Shown here piece after piece: positions 32,133 through 44,300 of a DNA stretch of 64,000 bases (the first letter of the stretch is position 1; every line of letters begins with the position of its first letter). Made by a program: the position numbers and the translations under genes. Source of the stretch: Halocafeteria seosinensis (taxonomy: Eukaryota > Sar > Bigyra > Bicosoecida); contig LVLI01000140.1 in NCBI GenBank assembly GCA_001687465.1, positions 1 through 64,000 of the forward strand. The letters run 5' to 3'. The notes under the pieces were generated by a model. It did not search any database and had not been told where the DNA came from. It saw nothing but the letters and a program-made list of their open reading frames with translations.

Positions 32133-33548
32133 ATGATGTCCGATAATGCTGAAGTGGCCAGCCATTGGCCGTCGTGGTGCGATGATGCCGATGAAGCTGC
32201 TGAAACTGTAACAACCAGTGAGGCATGGAAGGATATCGTGCCTATCCCTCAGAATGAAGCCGAGAACGCCATTGTGCCCATAGACTACTCAGAGGCCTGT
32301 AAGTCCAATTTCCGTGCGCCAGTTCCAAGTCGTGATGGAGTATGACAAGGTGGGTGGTACAGTTAAAACCATCATGGGATACTTCCGAGCCATCATGCAT
32401 AAGAACGAGAGGTCCGAGAGAGCACTTTGGCTCTCTTCAGCGGCGATAGAGTTAAATCCGGGCAATTATACCGCGTGGTACGTGCCCTTCTCCCATGCAA
32501 TAAAACGGCAAGGTTCTGTCATTGGAGTGCTTTCCTTGCAGGTACTACCGAAGACTGTGCTTGAGCGAACTCGGGTTTGATCTCCGACGTGAACTCGATG
32601 CTGTCGAGAATCTAGTGGGACCTAACCCCAAAGTATACCAACTGTGGTGAGTGTTTAGGTGATGATTTCATGCTAAGCGAGTTGTTTCTGCTTCATCGAC
32701 CAGCTGAAAAGCAATACAGGTATCATCGACGAGAGCTGGCAGAGTTAATCGGTAAATCAGCTCTTGATACAGAGCTAGTATATACAGAATCTGTGTTTGA
32801 AGCAGACGCGAAAAATTATCATGCCTGGGCGCACCGTCAGTACTTGTTAAGGGTTTTCTTGAGTGAGGATGATTATAGGTGGAGCAGCGAGCTCTCGTTT
32901 TGCGAAAACATTATAGATGAGGATGTTCGAAACAATTCCGCGTGGAACCACAGATACTTCACCGTTAGACGAGGAGGAAAGGTAGGATTCCGTTTCGAAA
33001 CGTGTAAACAGATCCATTTCTTCAACTTTCCTCGGGTGCGTGCTGCCTTTACAGCGTTCACTGTCCTCTGAAGCAATTCAAACAGAGCTAGGGTATTGTT
33101 TAGGCAAACTGGAACTAGCGGTGGAAAATGAAAGCTGTTGGAATTACTTGAGAGGGTAAGATATTGCTCTTGCAGAATGTATAGTGGCAAGCATATTGAT
33201 GGTAGTAGCCTTGTCCTTCAGCATCTTGGAACTCGCTTCTTCGGATTCACCCCTTGGAGATTTCAAGGAAAAACTGGAGACGTTCATGTCCGCACCCAAA
33301 GCTAAAAAGAGTCCTGGTGCATTGGCATTTTATGCTGACTGGTGCCTTGAATATTACTCGAATGAAGATGCCCAAAAATTAGCGAAACAAGTAGGATATA
33401 CATCATCTGTACTGTCATAGGGGCTGTTTGCATACTGGTGCATGTGCTGTTCGCGCAGATTTTCGTAGATCTACGAGATAATAAAGATCCGGTTCGCAGC
33501 GGCTACTGGGATATGCGGATTTCCCTTCTAGGAAAGAAAACAGAGTGA
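32133..33548 (+). CDS. FNTA: Protein farnesyl/geranylgeranyltransferase I alpha subunit
   Basis: Seven exons (32133-32298, 32363-32477, 32542-32646, 32720-32981, 33055-33155, 33222-33390, 33459-33548) give 335 residues. The prenyltransferase-alpha repeats are clear: YFRAIMHKNERSERALWLSS, ELNPGNYTAWYYRRLCL, NPKVYQLWYHRRELAE, DAKNYHAWAHRQYLLR, NNSAWNHRYFTV and NESCWNYLRGIL, each with the characteristic W plus R/H pairs. The last exon, with RDNKDPVRSGYWDMR, matches the family C-terminus. The subunit pairs with a beta subunit to add farnesyl or geranylgeranyl groups to CaaX proteins such as Ras and Rho. Length is close to yeast Ram2 (316) and plant FTA. The start ATG is doubled (32133 and 32136). 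A rearranged copy of exon 1 lies 1.2 kb upstream. Confidence 0.92.
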
Positions 33549-34069
33549 AGATTAGGTTCATTTGCGGATTGTGTGTGTTTACAGTTTTGAACCGAAGGGA
33601 TAATGAACCCGTTGTCAATCACAACTTGTCACCGGACCATCGAAGGTAGGGACCGGGATCAGGGAGCAAGTCAGTTCTGTTTTCTTCTTTCTCGCTCAAA
33701 TACATTGTTCCGTGATTCAACCTCGTCCCGTAAGTAGGTTGACAACCGTTGACTTGACAAATTGGCGTAGGGTGGTGTGGCAGTGGCTGCCTACGGTGGC
33801 AACGGTGGCACTGGCACCCGTGCACAGTTCCAGCTTGAACCGAACAAACAAATGTGCCAGTTACAGTTGTTTTCCTTCTAAATTCGAATTGTGTTGTTAA
33901 AAAGGGTTGGTAGAGCTACTATCGAGGAAAATACACCATACTTAGAGATAGAAAAAGTCGTACACGGGTTTTTATACTTGGGGGAAAAGTCTCACCTCCC
34001 GGAAATCGCCTCAAATTTGTGTGAGGAAGGTGGGAAGAGATCTCTTTTCCCGTGCCCTTGAGGGATAAA
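33549..34069. promoter_or_regulatory. Intergenic, promoter region of the MORN/CBS gene
   Basis: A 520-bp gap between same-strand genes. Nothing recognisable beyond a short ggtggcaacggtggcactgg-like microrepeat near 33790-33815. Confidence 0.35.
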
Positions 34070-36940
34070 ATGAACTATAATAGCCCTTTTCAGCGCTTTG
34101 ACGGCGAATCAACCGATCTGACAGGCACACAAGCGGGCGCAGGACCCGCCTCGTCTACCTCTACTGGTGCAAAAGAGGGCTCGCGGGACGTGAACGACCG
34201 CCGTAGAAGCAGTAATATGGAAAAGAGATCGACCCGGACGCTCATTGTACCTCCCGCTATGGAGTATGAGGGCGATGTAGAGAGCGGTTTGAGTTTGCAA
34301 TACATTGTCGAGAAACGCTTCCAAGCTTCTCGGGAAGTGGAAACGGTAGCGCGAATGCATTTCTTGAAACCAGCGAACAACGCTGGAAATGCGCTTGTGG
34401 CGGTGAATGAGCATGCTGAAGAAAATGTTTCAGACCAGATCGTAGCCGCTCTTCACGGCCAATGGGTTCACTTTGATGATCACAGCAGTTCCGGTAGTGA
34501 TGCGAGAGCCCCCTTCTCAGGTGCTCAAAGCACTAAAGAAAATGTATCAATTGCACACGGACGAGGAACGCTGCGGACCAAAGTGTCACTCTCGTCAGAC
34601 TACAAACATGCGCTGAAGAACGAGACCACAGGTCGTCAAACGAATGGGCACTCCAGCAGCTTCCTTTCCCGAATAAACTCGGAGGGTCCTCAGAACAATG
34701 CTGGCTCGTCGACTCTGGCGGATGCTCTCCGAGACGCACTTCCAAGTGCCGCCTCGAAGACTACTACAAGTGGAAGACAAGACAGGGGTGACCAACGAGA
34801 GTACTATGAAAGCATTTACGAAGGAGAATGGGCATGGGGTGTGCCTCATGGGATCGGCAAAGGACACTGGAATATCCCAAACCATGCAGCCTCTTCGCAG
34901 CATCACAGTGGTTTACCAAGGAATCAATCTGTGGAACACATGCACTCGTTTCAGTCCCAGCTTCCCTATGATACCAGTAGAAATGAGGAACATGGCCGCC
35001 CTGGAGTTTATCCCGGGTCCGCTGCATCAAGCGTCAATGCAGTGCACGCCATGGAGCAGTTCTCCGATGGGAACAGCATAGCATGGCCAAATTATACACA
35101 AATGCCCGGGCTATATGAAGGCAGCTGGTTGAACGGATTACCTCACGGTACAGGAAANTTGAGTATACGTTTAGGAGATTCAATTGAGGGCAAATGGGTA
35201 TGCGGTATACCACATGGTGATATGGCCGTACATGTCGCAGGAGGAGGGTTGCTTCTGGCCGTGTTTGTCAACGGACGTCCCCATGGCTGTGCTGTGTTTG
35301 CGTGGCCTTCAGGAGTCAACGTCTTTGAGGCTCGCCAATACTTGTACGGAAGAAGAGTATCGTATCAAACCATCTCTCCCAGACAATTGCGAGCATTCGC
35401 TTCCGCGAGAACAGTTTGGAAAGCTGCCCTTCGGTATTGGGAGAATGCTAGCAAGGAGGAGTTTCCATCTGCATTGCTTACGCGACCTCCTAGCATGGGA
35501 TCTGAATCGGACTCAGGAGATGCCGGAGAGGCTGCCTCTGCCCAGAAAAATGAAGGACCACAGCAAACCAACCATCATCGTGTCAATCAATTGGGGCTTA
35601 GAGATATGCCGTATTCCGAATTCAATGCCACCAATGTGATAACGTTGCTCAGGAATGCTACAGTGCACGACGTGGATGGGGGTAAAGTAGGAAGTGAAGG
35701 CACCGGTGTGATTACTGCAAAAGCTGACGACACGGTCTCGGACTGCCTCGATTTGTTAACGAGACATAACATCTACAGTGTCCCCGTTTGGGATACCGAC
35801 AAAAATCAGTATGTAGCCATCATTCATGTGTTGGATATATTCTCGTTCATGTTGGACGTTGTGGCGAAACATCCGAAGGTGATGAAGAATCCTCAATTGC
35901 ACCTGAGGGAGGCTATTATGCATAGGCAGCTTTTTGTCCGCCAACCCATCAGAGCTATCGTTGACCGGATTGTGAAAGCCCAATCTTTTATCGAGGAAAA
36001 AACCGCTACGAAGAATTCTACAAAGGGAAGTGTTGGTAGTAGCGGTAGTTCCGAGGAAAAAGCGAAATCTCCGAAAGCCGGACGGGCTAACAAAACCGGC
36101 TCTTCTCCGCTTTCTCGGAATGCACGTTGGATCGGGGAATCTTCCTCCTCTGTTCCTTCTGGGACAGAGGAGATCACCACCGATGAACAGGTAGAAAGAT
36201 CTAGCGAATCTTCACCCAGTTCTGTTAGCTCTGACCAACAGCAGGTTCAAGGCTCTGAAATCCCGACAGAGATCGAAGCTGCGTCCGTGCAATACGAAAC
36301 TCCAAGGAAGTTCATGTTCAGCAGCCAATTTCTTCCTGTTCCCCAGGGGTCCCCCTTGTTATTTGCCTGCCGCATTCTTTGCCGAGGAGTCCATTCAGTT
36401 CCCGTCGTAGATGCTGAAGGACGAATCCAGAGAATAGTTACTGTTGCTGACGTGATTCGGTTCCTGGCCACCCGCATTCAGTTACTTGGAGATCTTGCTC
36501 ACAAGACCGTATCACAACTGCGATTAGGATCTGACCGAGAAAACAGCGGCCTTGTAGTAGCAAAACTGACGGACCGTGCCATGGACGTTATGCAGCAAAT
36601 TAGGGAAGCGGGCTCCTCTGCAGCACCAGTCGTTGACGAATATGGCTCTATGATTACTAACTTGAGCGTCAGCGATGCCAAGACGATTGCGAGGCGAAGC
36701 CATTTTGACGCGTTGCAGCTCCCTCTGTCTCAGTTTTTCGTCGCTATTGATAAACCGTTGAATACCGTCAACCCATCGATTTACACACGGCCCAATTCTA
36801 GCCTGGCGAGTATTCTACTTACTCTAGCGTCTACCAGGATACACCAAATTTACTTCGTAGGGGAGAACCTACAGCCCATTGGCTGCATACGAGGAGTCGA
36901 TATTATAAAGCTACTGCTTTCTCAGGATGATGCCGAATGA
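34070..36940 (+). CDS. MORN-repeat plus four-CBS protein (AMPK-gamma-like nucleotide sensor)
   Basis: Intronless, 956 residues from the ATG at 34070, with one undetermined base at 35158. After a disordered N-terminus, MORN-type repeats appear near residues 249-265 (IYEGEWAWGVPHGIGKGHW) and 346-400 (LYEGSWLNGLPHGTG, EGKWVCGIPHG). The C-terminal half carries four CBS motifs: about 524-597 (CLDLLTRHNIYSVPVWDTD), 747-803 (LCRGVHSVPVVDAEGRIQRI), 827-877 (AAPVVDEYGSMITNLSVSD) and 900-953 (IHQIYFVGENLQPIGCIRGV), in the order of two Bateman modules as in AMPK gamma/SNF4. A Ser/Lys-rich linker of about 100 residues splits CBS1 from CBS2. Adenine-nucleotide binding is likely from the family. Kinase partnership is inference. 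Its 3' end has a degenerate copy just downstream. Confidence 0.8.
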   Translation: MNYNSPFQRFDGESTDLTGTQAGAGPASSTSTGAKEGSRDVNDRRRSSNMEKRSTRTLIVPPAMEYEGDVESGLSLQYIVEKRFQASREVETVARMHFLKPANNAGNALVAVNEHAEENVSDQIVAALHGQWVHFDDHSSSGSDARAPFSGAQSTKENVSIAHGRGTLRTKVSLSSDYKHALKNETTGRQTNGHSSSFLSRINSEGPQNNAGSSTLADALRDALPSAASKTTTSGRQDRGDQREYYESIYEGEWAWGVPHGIGKGHWNIPNHAASSQHHSGLPRNQSVEHMHSFQSQLPYDTSRNEEHGRPGVYPGSAASSVNAVHAMEQFSDGNSIAWPNYTQMPGLYEGSWLNGLPHGTGXLSIRLGDSIEGKWVCGIPHGDMAVHVAGGGLLLAVFVNGRPHGCAVFAWPSGVNVFEARQYLYGRRVSYQTISPRQLRAFASARTVWKAALRYWENASKEEFPSALLTRPPSMGSESDSGDAGEAASAQKNEGPQQTNHHRVNQLGLRDMPYSEFNATNVITLLRNATVHDVDGGKVGSEGTGVITAKADDTVSDCLDLLTRHNIYSVPVWDTDKNQYVAIIHVLDIFSFMLDVVAKHPKVMKNPQLHLREAIMHRQLFVRQPIRAIVDRIVKAQSFIEEKTATKNSTKGSVGSSGSSEEKAKSPKAGRANKTGSSPLSRNARWIGESSSSVPSGTEEITTDEQVERSSESSPSSVSSDQQQVQGSEIPTEIEAASVQYETPRKFMFSSQFLPVPQGSPLLFACRILCRGVHSVPVVDAEGRIQRIVTVADVIRFLATRIQLLGDLAHKTVSQLRLGSDRENSGLVVAKLTDRAMDVMQQIREAGSSAAPVVDEYGSMITNLSVSDAKTIARRSHFDALQLPLSQFFVAIDKPLNTVNPSIYTRPNSSLASILLTLASTRIHQIYFVGENLQPIGCIRGVDIIKLLLSQDDAE

Positions 36941-37169
36941 AACTATTCCCATGGACACTTGGTTGTAACAATTTGCTTGTGTATCTTTCGTTATTTATAT
37001 CTGAATATCCAACTCTTTCCGAACAAAACAACAAAACAACACCATTACAGTTGCAGCGAACCCAATCAGTCTTCTTCCCACTGTTTCTTAGCTGCCTGCA
37101 TGCTACCATACAATGCCGTTCATGATACGGCATGTGTGCATACCGATGAGAGGCTGTATTTCCGTTAGT

Positions 37170-37560
37170 TAGGAGATTCACCAAGGCCTTATCACAATTC
37201 GGAAAATTCAGCGGTCTTTGTCGTAGCAAAATCGTGCCATTGACGCTATGCAAGAGCATCTACATTGGCAACTACAAGAGTATACATCACATCTAACCTT
37301 GTGATACATGAAGTTCATAGAGAGAGAACCTACAACCCGTTGTTCGTATACAAGGAGTCGATATTATATTGCTGCTGCCGCCTGAAACCTCTCTATGAAT
37401 GCTGTGCATGGATCATCTGCATCATGTGTTATTTATATCCGAATATCCAACATTTTTCAAACCCAGCAACTGAAGCAAAATCACTAGATTGAAGGTGCCC
37501 CCAGCTAGTCTATTCTTTCTCCCACGGTTCCTTGGCTGCCAACATGCTAACAATTGAGTC
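37170..37560 (+). pseudogene. Degenerate tandem copy of the MORN/CBS gene 3' end and flank
   Basis: The block follows 36510-37120 in order with deletions. 37186-37260 resembles 36511-36598 (agcggtctttgtcgtagcaa against agcggccttgtagtagcaaa). 37325-37375 resembles 36862-36915 (gagaacctacaacccgttg, then ggagtcgatattata). 37425-37460 resembles 36985-37020 (ttatttatatccgaatatcc). 37505-37555 resembles 37065-37115. Stops interrupt every frame. It is a local duplication that has decayed. Confidence 0.65.
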
Positions 37561-37766
37561 CTTCGACCTTCTTCCACTCCGACTCTGGATTCACAGAAAT
37601 CAGGTCACAAACTGAAATATGCACCAACAGCTATGGTCCACTATCATCACAACTTAATAATTCATACCTTGCGATGCTGTTCCATCTTCTGGTCTTGTTC
37701 AGCCAAGTTCTTTTGGATTTTATTGATTCTGCATTATTCCCCACACACGAGTGAATACCCATTAGC

Positions 37767-38264
37767 TTACCACACAATGTCTGCATCGACGAACCTATTC
37801 TGTTGCTCCCGATCGTGCTTTCTGCCTTTGGGCGGTCTCATCGGGAAAGCCATATGCTGGTATTCTCTATCCCAGGAAGGGTCCCATCCTATCCCTGTTT
37901 CCGGGTCATACGAGCCATAAGTGCCATTCCGAATGGCCTCTTTTCTCATTTTCGCCGCTCGTTTCGCCGATATGCGGGGAGACCTCCACGTCCCGTGAAC
38001 GAATCTAGGGTAAAGGTCATCCGGCAGTTTGAATGGCCTCACCGGAAGAGGTCTCTGTGCGCTCTGTTGTCTTGTATGAGCTGATTTAGGGGCTGTAGAG
38101 GTGCTCAGGGCCGGGAGTCTCGGTGTTTGATGCCTTATTGCGGCGCCCAGAGGCGCTTTCCAGACGCCTCTCGTGACTATACTATTCGTATACCTTATCA
38201 TCATTATTTGTCCTCGTATGTCACTTGCGCATGCAATGGAGCAAGAGGCGGCAATCAACCCCAT
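37767..38264 (-). CDS. Probable mitochondrial large-subunit ribosomal protein (mL59-like)
   Basis: Intronless, 165 residues. The N-terminal ~60 residues are rich in Arg/Ser/Thr/Ala, as in a mitochondrial presequence; a second ATG pair (MMIRYTNSIVTRGVW) may be the real start. The conserved block is RFVHGTWRSPRISAKRAAKM, then RKEAIRNGTYGSYDPETGIG, then WDPSWDREYQHMAFPMRPPK, then a basic tail. This W-P-IS-R-A--RK--L-G-Y layout is what I recall from mL59/mL64-type mitoribosomal proteins; the name is tentative. Divergent from Raptor, with 115 bp between the two starts, so the promoter is shared or bidirectional. Confidence 0.5.
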   Translation of the reverse strand: MGLIAASCSIACASDIRGQIMMIRYTNSIVTRGVWKAPLGAAIRHQTPRLPALSTSTAPKSAHTRQQSAQRPLPVRPFKLPDDLYPRFVHGTWRSPRISAKRAAKMRKEAIRNGTYGSYDPETGIGWDPSWDREYQHMAFPMRPPKGRKHDREQQNRFVDADIVW

Positions 38265-38379
38265 GTCCTGGAGCCCTTGTAGTACTTCAACAAGCCAGAA
38301 AAGGGTTGATATTCAGGTGCATATTCACCATGATTGCACCCCATGATGTATATTTCAGAGTCATTGAGGTGAAACTACG

Positions 38380-41300
38380 ATGAATGGGGAGGATTCCAGG
38401 CGTATCAGGTATCGAAATACCCAGCGAAATAGTGGTCAAAATGGGGGGGGAAATGGAGCACATCCACATTATACACAGGAAGAGGCCGTGGAAATGCGTC
38501 ATACACGTATGAGTGACCAGCAACTGAGACAGGCGCAAGAGGAGGAAGATGAGGAAGTTGACCTCGATGCCCTCGTCCGTGAGAGACAACGCGAACGAGA
38601 GCAAGGGAGCAGAGAATACGCAAAATTGGCCCGGGAAGCCGAAGCCCAACATGGCCATGATTCAGCAGAAGAGGACGAAGATGGCGATTTACCCCCTCCT
38701 ACGATTGATACACAATCCCATAATTTGCACAAAGGATTTTCAGGGGAACACGGCAGTGCAAGTGACACGCCGACACCGTTTTCACCGCAAACCACTACTG
38801 GGACCCCCATGGCCAGAACGACAAGTGCTTCGAGGGGCCTCAAACGAGCAGCGACAAAGAGCTCGATCCCTGTTTCATTGACGCCAGCACAGGCTGATTA
38901 CTACAAGGATTTACAGACAGCGTATCGGCTCGTCTACTCAATGGCGATGCCGGATGAATTTGGACGATACGATATGTTAAGCATACTGGAACGACTTCCT
39001 CTCTGTATGGTCTCTGGTCGTGAAGAATATTTCGTTGATTCACCATATCGCCCCAGTCTTCCTCGGGATGCGTCAATGCTTCAACCAAAGGCTATCAGAG
39101 CTGCTGAAGAGACACTTCCGGAAGAAAACACAGTCAACGATGTGCCAACTCCATCGTCGGAACCGGTGGGAGCAGCAACGCCTGGTTCAGATCCAAGGGC
39201 AGCCGCCCAGCGAAGCCGTAAGAGCAACAACAAACTTCGATTCAAACGAGGGAGAAGACTTCCTCTAACCGCAAAAGCTGGTGAAAGGAGTAACACGTCT
39301 CTTAAGGCTGCAGCTGAACCTGATACGTCAGAGTATAGTAGGGGCAATCCATGGCAACCTAAACATGCATTGCGAACCTCAGCCATCGCTGTAGTCCTTT
39401 GCCTTATACCAGGGACGGATCCCCCCGATGTATTTCGTGTGCCGCCTTGTGCATCACTCGAAGCATGGGTGGATATGCAAACCCTTCCTGCTGACAAAGC
39501 CGGTGAGGTTGTGGGAGAACGATTGTTGCACCAATACAGTCTGCTCCACCACCGCGCCAATATGCAAGTCTCTGTAGATCCCACCTTTCAGGATCTTAGT
39601 AAGCTTTTGGAAGCACTCAGAAAACGGGCAGAACACAAGCGCCTCTTGCTGCATTTCAATGGCCACGGCGTACCAAAGCCCACTCCAGACGGTGAGCTGT
39701 GGGTGTTTGACCCGGGATATACTCAATACGTTCCTATTCGCCCCGAGGAATGGATTCCATCTCTTGGTATTCCATCCATCCTGCTCATGGATTCAAACGG
39801 TTCAGGAAACATCATTAGTATTTTCGCGAGGGCCCAAGCATGTTTGAAGGAGACTGGAGGGGTAGAGCACATGATGGAAAGACCGTACCGTTATTCGTTA
39901 GAGAATGTAGACTTGGCGACGTTCGATTTTCGTAAGTTTATCGTGTTCGCGTCTTGCCGAGGCAACGAGACGTTGCCTACGAACGCAGGATTACCAGCTG
40001 ATCTTTTTACTTCTTGTATGACAACCCCTGTTCAAACCGCTCTTCGCGTTTTTGTGCATCAAAATCCGTGGATACTTCCTCAGAGTGCTGTTGACGTGGT
40101 CAATCATTTGCCCGGCAAGATTAACGATCGTTCGACACCCTTAGGTCAGATTAATTGGGTTTTGACGGCCGTTACTGATGCCATAGCATGGGAATTATTG
40201 CCATACCATGCTTTTGTCAAATTGTTCAGGGATGATTTGCTCTTGGGATCGTTGAGTCGGAACTTCCTACTGGCATGTAGATTGATGAGGAGATACAATT
40301 GCCATCCTCAAATGTACCCCCCTCTCCCGACCTCTCTAAACGATCATCCAATGTGGGCAACATGGGATCTCTTCGTAGAACGTGTTCTAGCTCGATTACC
40401 TGCTATTTTTGCACACTACAAGATGTTGACTCCAGAAATCGCGGCAAAACTTGATTTAATCCCACAAGAACTGTCTACAGGGGAGACTCCTCGACGAAAT
40501 GACAAGAATGCCGTTCCTATTCCACATGCCAAAGCAGAACCCAAGACAAGTGAGACTCAAAGAGCTTCCCTGATGCAAGCATCACTAGAGAAGGAGAAAC
40601 AGCTCCTGTCTCAGCTCAGAGACCGTTTGACATCTCAGTATACGAAAGGGCACACTGCCATTGATACATTATACGTACCCTCGCCTAATAAGAAAATTTC
40701 GGACTCTAATAATCGCGTTAACTTTTTCGATGAGCAGCTAGCGGCATTTGAAGGCTGGATTCGGAGAGTTCGTTTGCAATTTCCCAGGGAGTTGAATGAA
40801 GCTGATGTAGGAACGAATCTGCACGCAGGTAGCGGCTCTTCAATCACTGGAAGCTACCTTGTCTACCTGCCGGTGGTGCTACAAGTAATGCTGAGTAACA
40901 GCTACCGGAAGCGGGCCTTGCAGCTTTTAGCTCAATTCTGTGCATTAGGACGCTGGGCCGTGGACGCAGTTTTCCGTGTAGGTATCTACCCTTACGTTAC
41001 GAGGGCTATAAAGCAATATGTAGAAAGCAACACCAACACCACTGCGAAGTCTAATGATCAGACTCTGACCGCTTTGTTATGGATTTGTAGTGAGTTCGTG
41101 GCTTCAAGGCCAGAGTGTGGGGACGACTTGATCAGCAATCTACTGATTCAATGCCTTTCCAAGTTTTTCAACTTGGTTGTCGAGAACGAATTGTCTGCGG
41201 GCTCTTTTGACGAGTCAGCGGAACACATGATGGAATGCGACAAATTTATTGCTGCTTGCTTCGTTTTATGCCAGCTAATGGAAAGGTACGAAGACCCCTC

Positions 41301-44300
41301 TGGCAAAGAAGGATCACCACCATGTAGAGTTAATTCATCTGCTCAAAAAGGGGCTGTAGAGGAAAGCATACCCCTGCTGCTACTTAAACTTTTATGTGCA
41401 TGGACGCCTGCAAGTGCATCAGACAAGAAGAATAACCGGAAGGACTCTACGAAAGCCGGTGTTCCGTCTGATGCTATCATATGGGCTCTGTTGACCATTG
41501 GCAGATGTTGCTTGCAGTGTCCAATAGGGCTATCTTACTGCTGGAACTATTCTGCCCCCGACACTATACTAGCGTTTCTTAGCTATCCTGATCCTCGAGT
41601 TAGAGCAACAGCTATAGAAACTCTGAGTATGCTATTTCACGGCAACGTCCAGGACTTCAGAGGATCTGAGGAGAAAGCTGTAGACCCATGGGAAAATGTA
41701 AGCGGCAGTGCGCTAACCGCTGCTCGAAAGGGATTGGGAAAGGATATTGCACATAAAAGCATTATTGGAATGCTTATATTGGTACACAATCAACAGACGA
41801 AAAATCTGAGGAGGATTAACTCAGGGGAGCAGACGAAGAAATCGGCTCAAAAAGAAGCTTCGAAGGGCTTTGGCTCTCACCTGTACATAAACCTGGGTAT
41901 GCATTTGGGCCTCTTGATGGCTGAAACACATGAATCTCCTATTGTATCGCGCAGACAGTTCCACCGCAACCTGATAAACTTAGATATTCCCTCCGTCACC
42001 CCTACGAGCTGTCCCTTTCAAGATGAATATGGGTACATAAAGGACACTGATGGATTTGATTCGATTGAAAGTCCTCCCACCGAGCAGACAGGTGCCTCCT
42101 CGAACTCTCCCGATGGAAGTCGAGAGCCAACGGAGAATGCATACGCTGTTCCTCCCGCGGATTATCTTGCTTCAGCACTGACTTCCGCTGCTCGGGAAAA
42201 CAGCGCATCCGCGGGCGGCGGTGAAGAAGTCCGAAAGCCCGGGACAATTCGTTCTCTTGCGCAAGCACTGCTGCCCGGCAAATTCTCACCCGGTCGGTCG
42301 AAACACTCACGCAACGAATCTACTGGATCAGAAATAGCCACCGAATCTCCGCAGGGCCGTTCCCCAAGAATGAACTCTGTTACTGATAGTGGCTCCTCAA
42401 AGCATCATCTAAATCATCAAGGCCGGAGAGATACAGCGGCAAGTGCCGAAAGTGGAAATGGCAGTGCATGGTTTGCAAGGAAGAACAACGAGAGTCAACG
42501 GTTCTCAGCCGGTGAAAGTAGAAGTTCGTCGGCTGTGGATCTTGCTCTGTCGCTACTCCCTTCAATGGCTTGCCGGCACGCTTCCGATATTTCTGCGCGG
42601 GAGCTATCCATTGCAATTTGTGCGCTCTCGTCGTCATCTGATCTTTCCTCCATGGTTCGCTTGGAATCTGTTATGACAATCGGGCGCTTTATATTCTCTT
42701 TGCCTCACGAGTTGGCGATGTTGATCGTGGTAGCTCAGTATCAGTCCGTAATGATAGCAGGGGATACGAGTGAGAGAAGTGCAACTTCAGGAAGGAGCCA
42801 AAACCCGGATCCCAAAAGCCCTGGTTATGGCGACACTGGCCTATATAACCGCTTAGATGATTTGACGGAACGCTTTCGCTTGCTATACTTGCGTCAAAGC
42901 GGACTCGGAGAGGACCCACATAAGAAACACAAGAAGGAAACAATGTCTGATGACCAGCTTCTCCAACGCCTGTACGGCCTCCTGGGTGCCAGAGGCATAC
43001 TATATGTAGGTCTTTGGAGAGTCGTCCTGACTCTGCAGAATGATCCTTGCTATGGGATAGCTCAAACAAGTCATGCGATCGTTCAACGACTGTATTCAAA
43101 GTTGGTTGTTAAATTGAGGGCTCAGTCAACATATACACATCGCGCCTCTGTGATTTTGCATGATTTCGATCAGCATACCGAAGGTGCACAAGGGTTGGAT
43201 GGTACGTTGAAGGAAGATTTGCATTCTACGAATCGAGACTCTGGAGCGATAACGGATGATAGACTAGCTAACCTGCTTCCAAGTGAATTCATGGACCATG
43301 ATGTTTTGGACCAGCCTGCCGAAACTACCTTCGACAAAGTGCTGCTAACTCCTGCCGCTATTGCTGAGTCCACACCAGAGGGTTTGAGAATGACTAGTCG
43401 CCTCTACGAGTGGGAAATCCAACGGTTTAGGTCAAGAGAGCGGCTATACGCTGGGAAGAAGCTAAAGCCGAATAATAGCGCATCTTTGAACAGATCACTC
43501 CACGTCCGAAAAGAAGTGTGGCCATTGGTTTTTTCTTTTTGTAGAGAAGCTGTAGCTCTAACGTGTGCCAGTATGAGCAACAAATGGTTTGATAACGTTC
43601 GAGAAGCAGCGGCTATGTATCTATCAGGGGTAATGCCGCGAGATCCCTCGAAGACTGGGCGAAATTGCTATCCTGACCAAGCGGATCGAACCCAACTTTC
43701 GATGTGGCAGTCGAGCTATCCTTCATTCGCTGTCCAGGATGTAACGGGATTCGGCGGTACTGCCGACGTACCTCAGAAGGTACTGTTTCAGTCGTCCTTG
43801 AATTCGAATTCCTCGTATCCCCGTCAATCATTTGACAGCGTTGATGATACCGGTAGCTCGTATATGGATATTAATCAACGGATTCCCCAGGGTTGGAAGG
43901 AGCCTCGAGCGGACTTGGCTATGGCTGGAACATCAACAGGAAGCCAGAGGTTCCAACACGCATACGAAAGGATTGGATCTGTACCGCGAACGAAGTCAGC
44001 CTCAGGACACGCAAATACAAATCAACTCTCCCCGGAACCTGCACCGCGACTGCCGGTGACAGTAGTTTCGTCACTGTCCCAGACGAAGATAAAGGAAGCT
44101 CGCAGCTGGAATGTGAAACCTACTCAAAAGTGTATCATAGATATCAAGCCCAGCAGCATGGCTGCCACTCTACTATTTCACCCTTATAAATCGTATATCA
44201 TTATTGGAGATGACTCAGACTCTCTGACAGTTCATGACTATGAGATTGGACAATCGTGCAATCGGATACGCAACAGCTTCGATTTGTCCGTGGTCGCTCG

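Noticed and set aside
34109-35030. Several 70-103-codon minus-strand frames inside the MORN/CBS gene
   Set aside because: They are antisense shadows of a long conserved coding frame.
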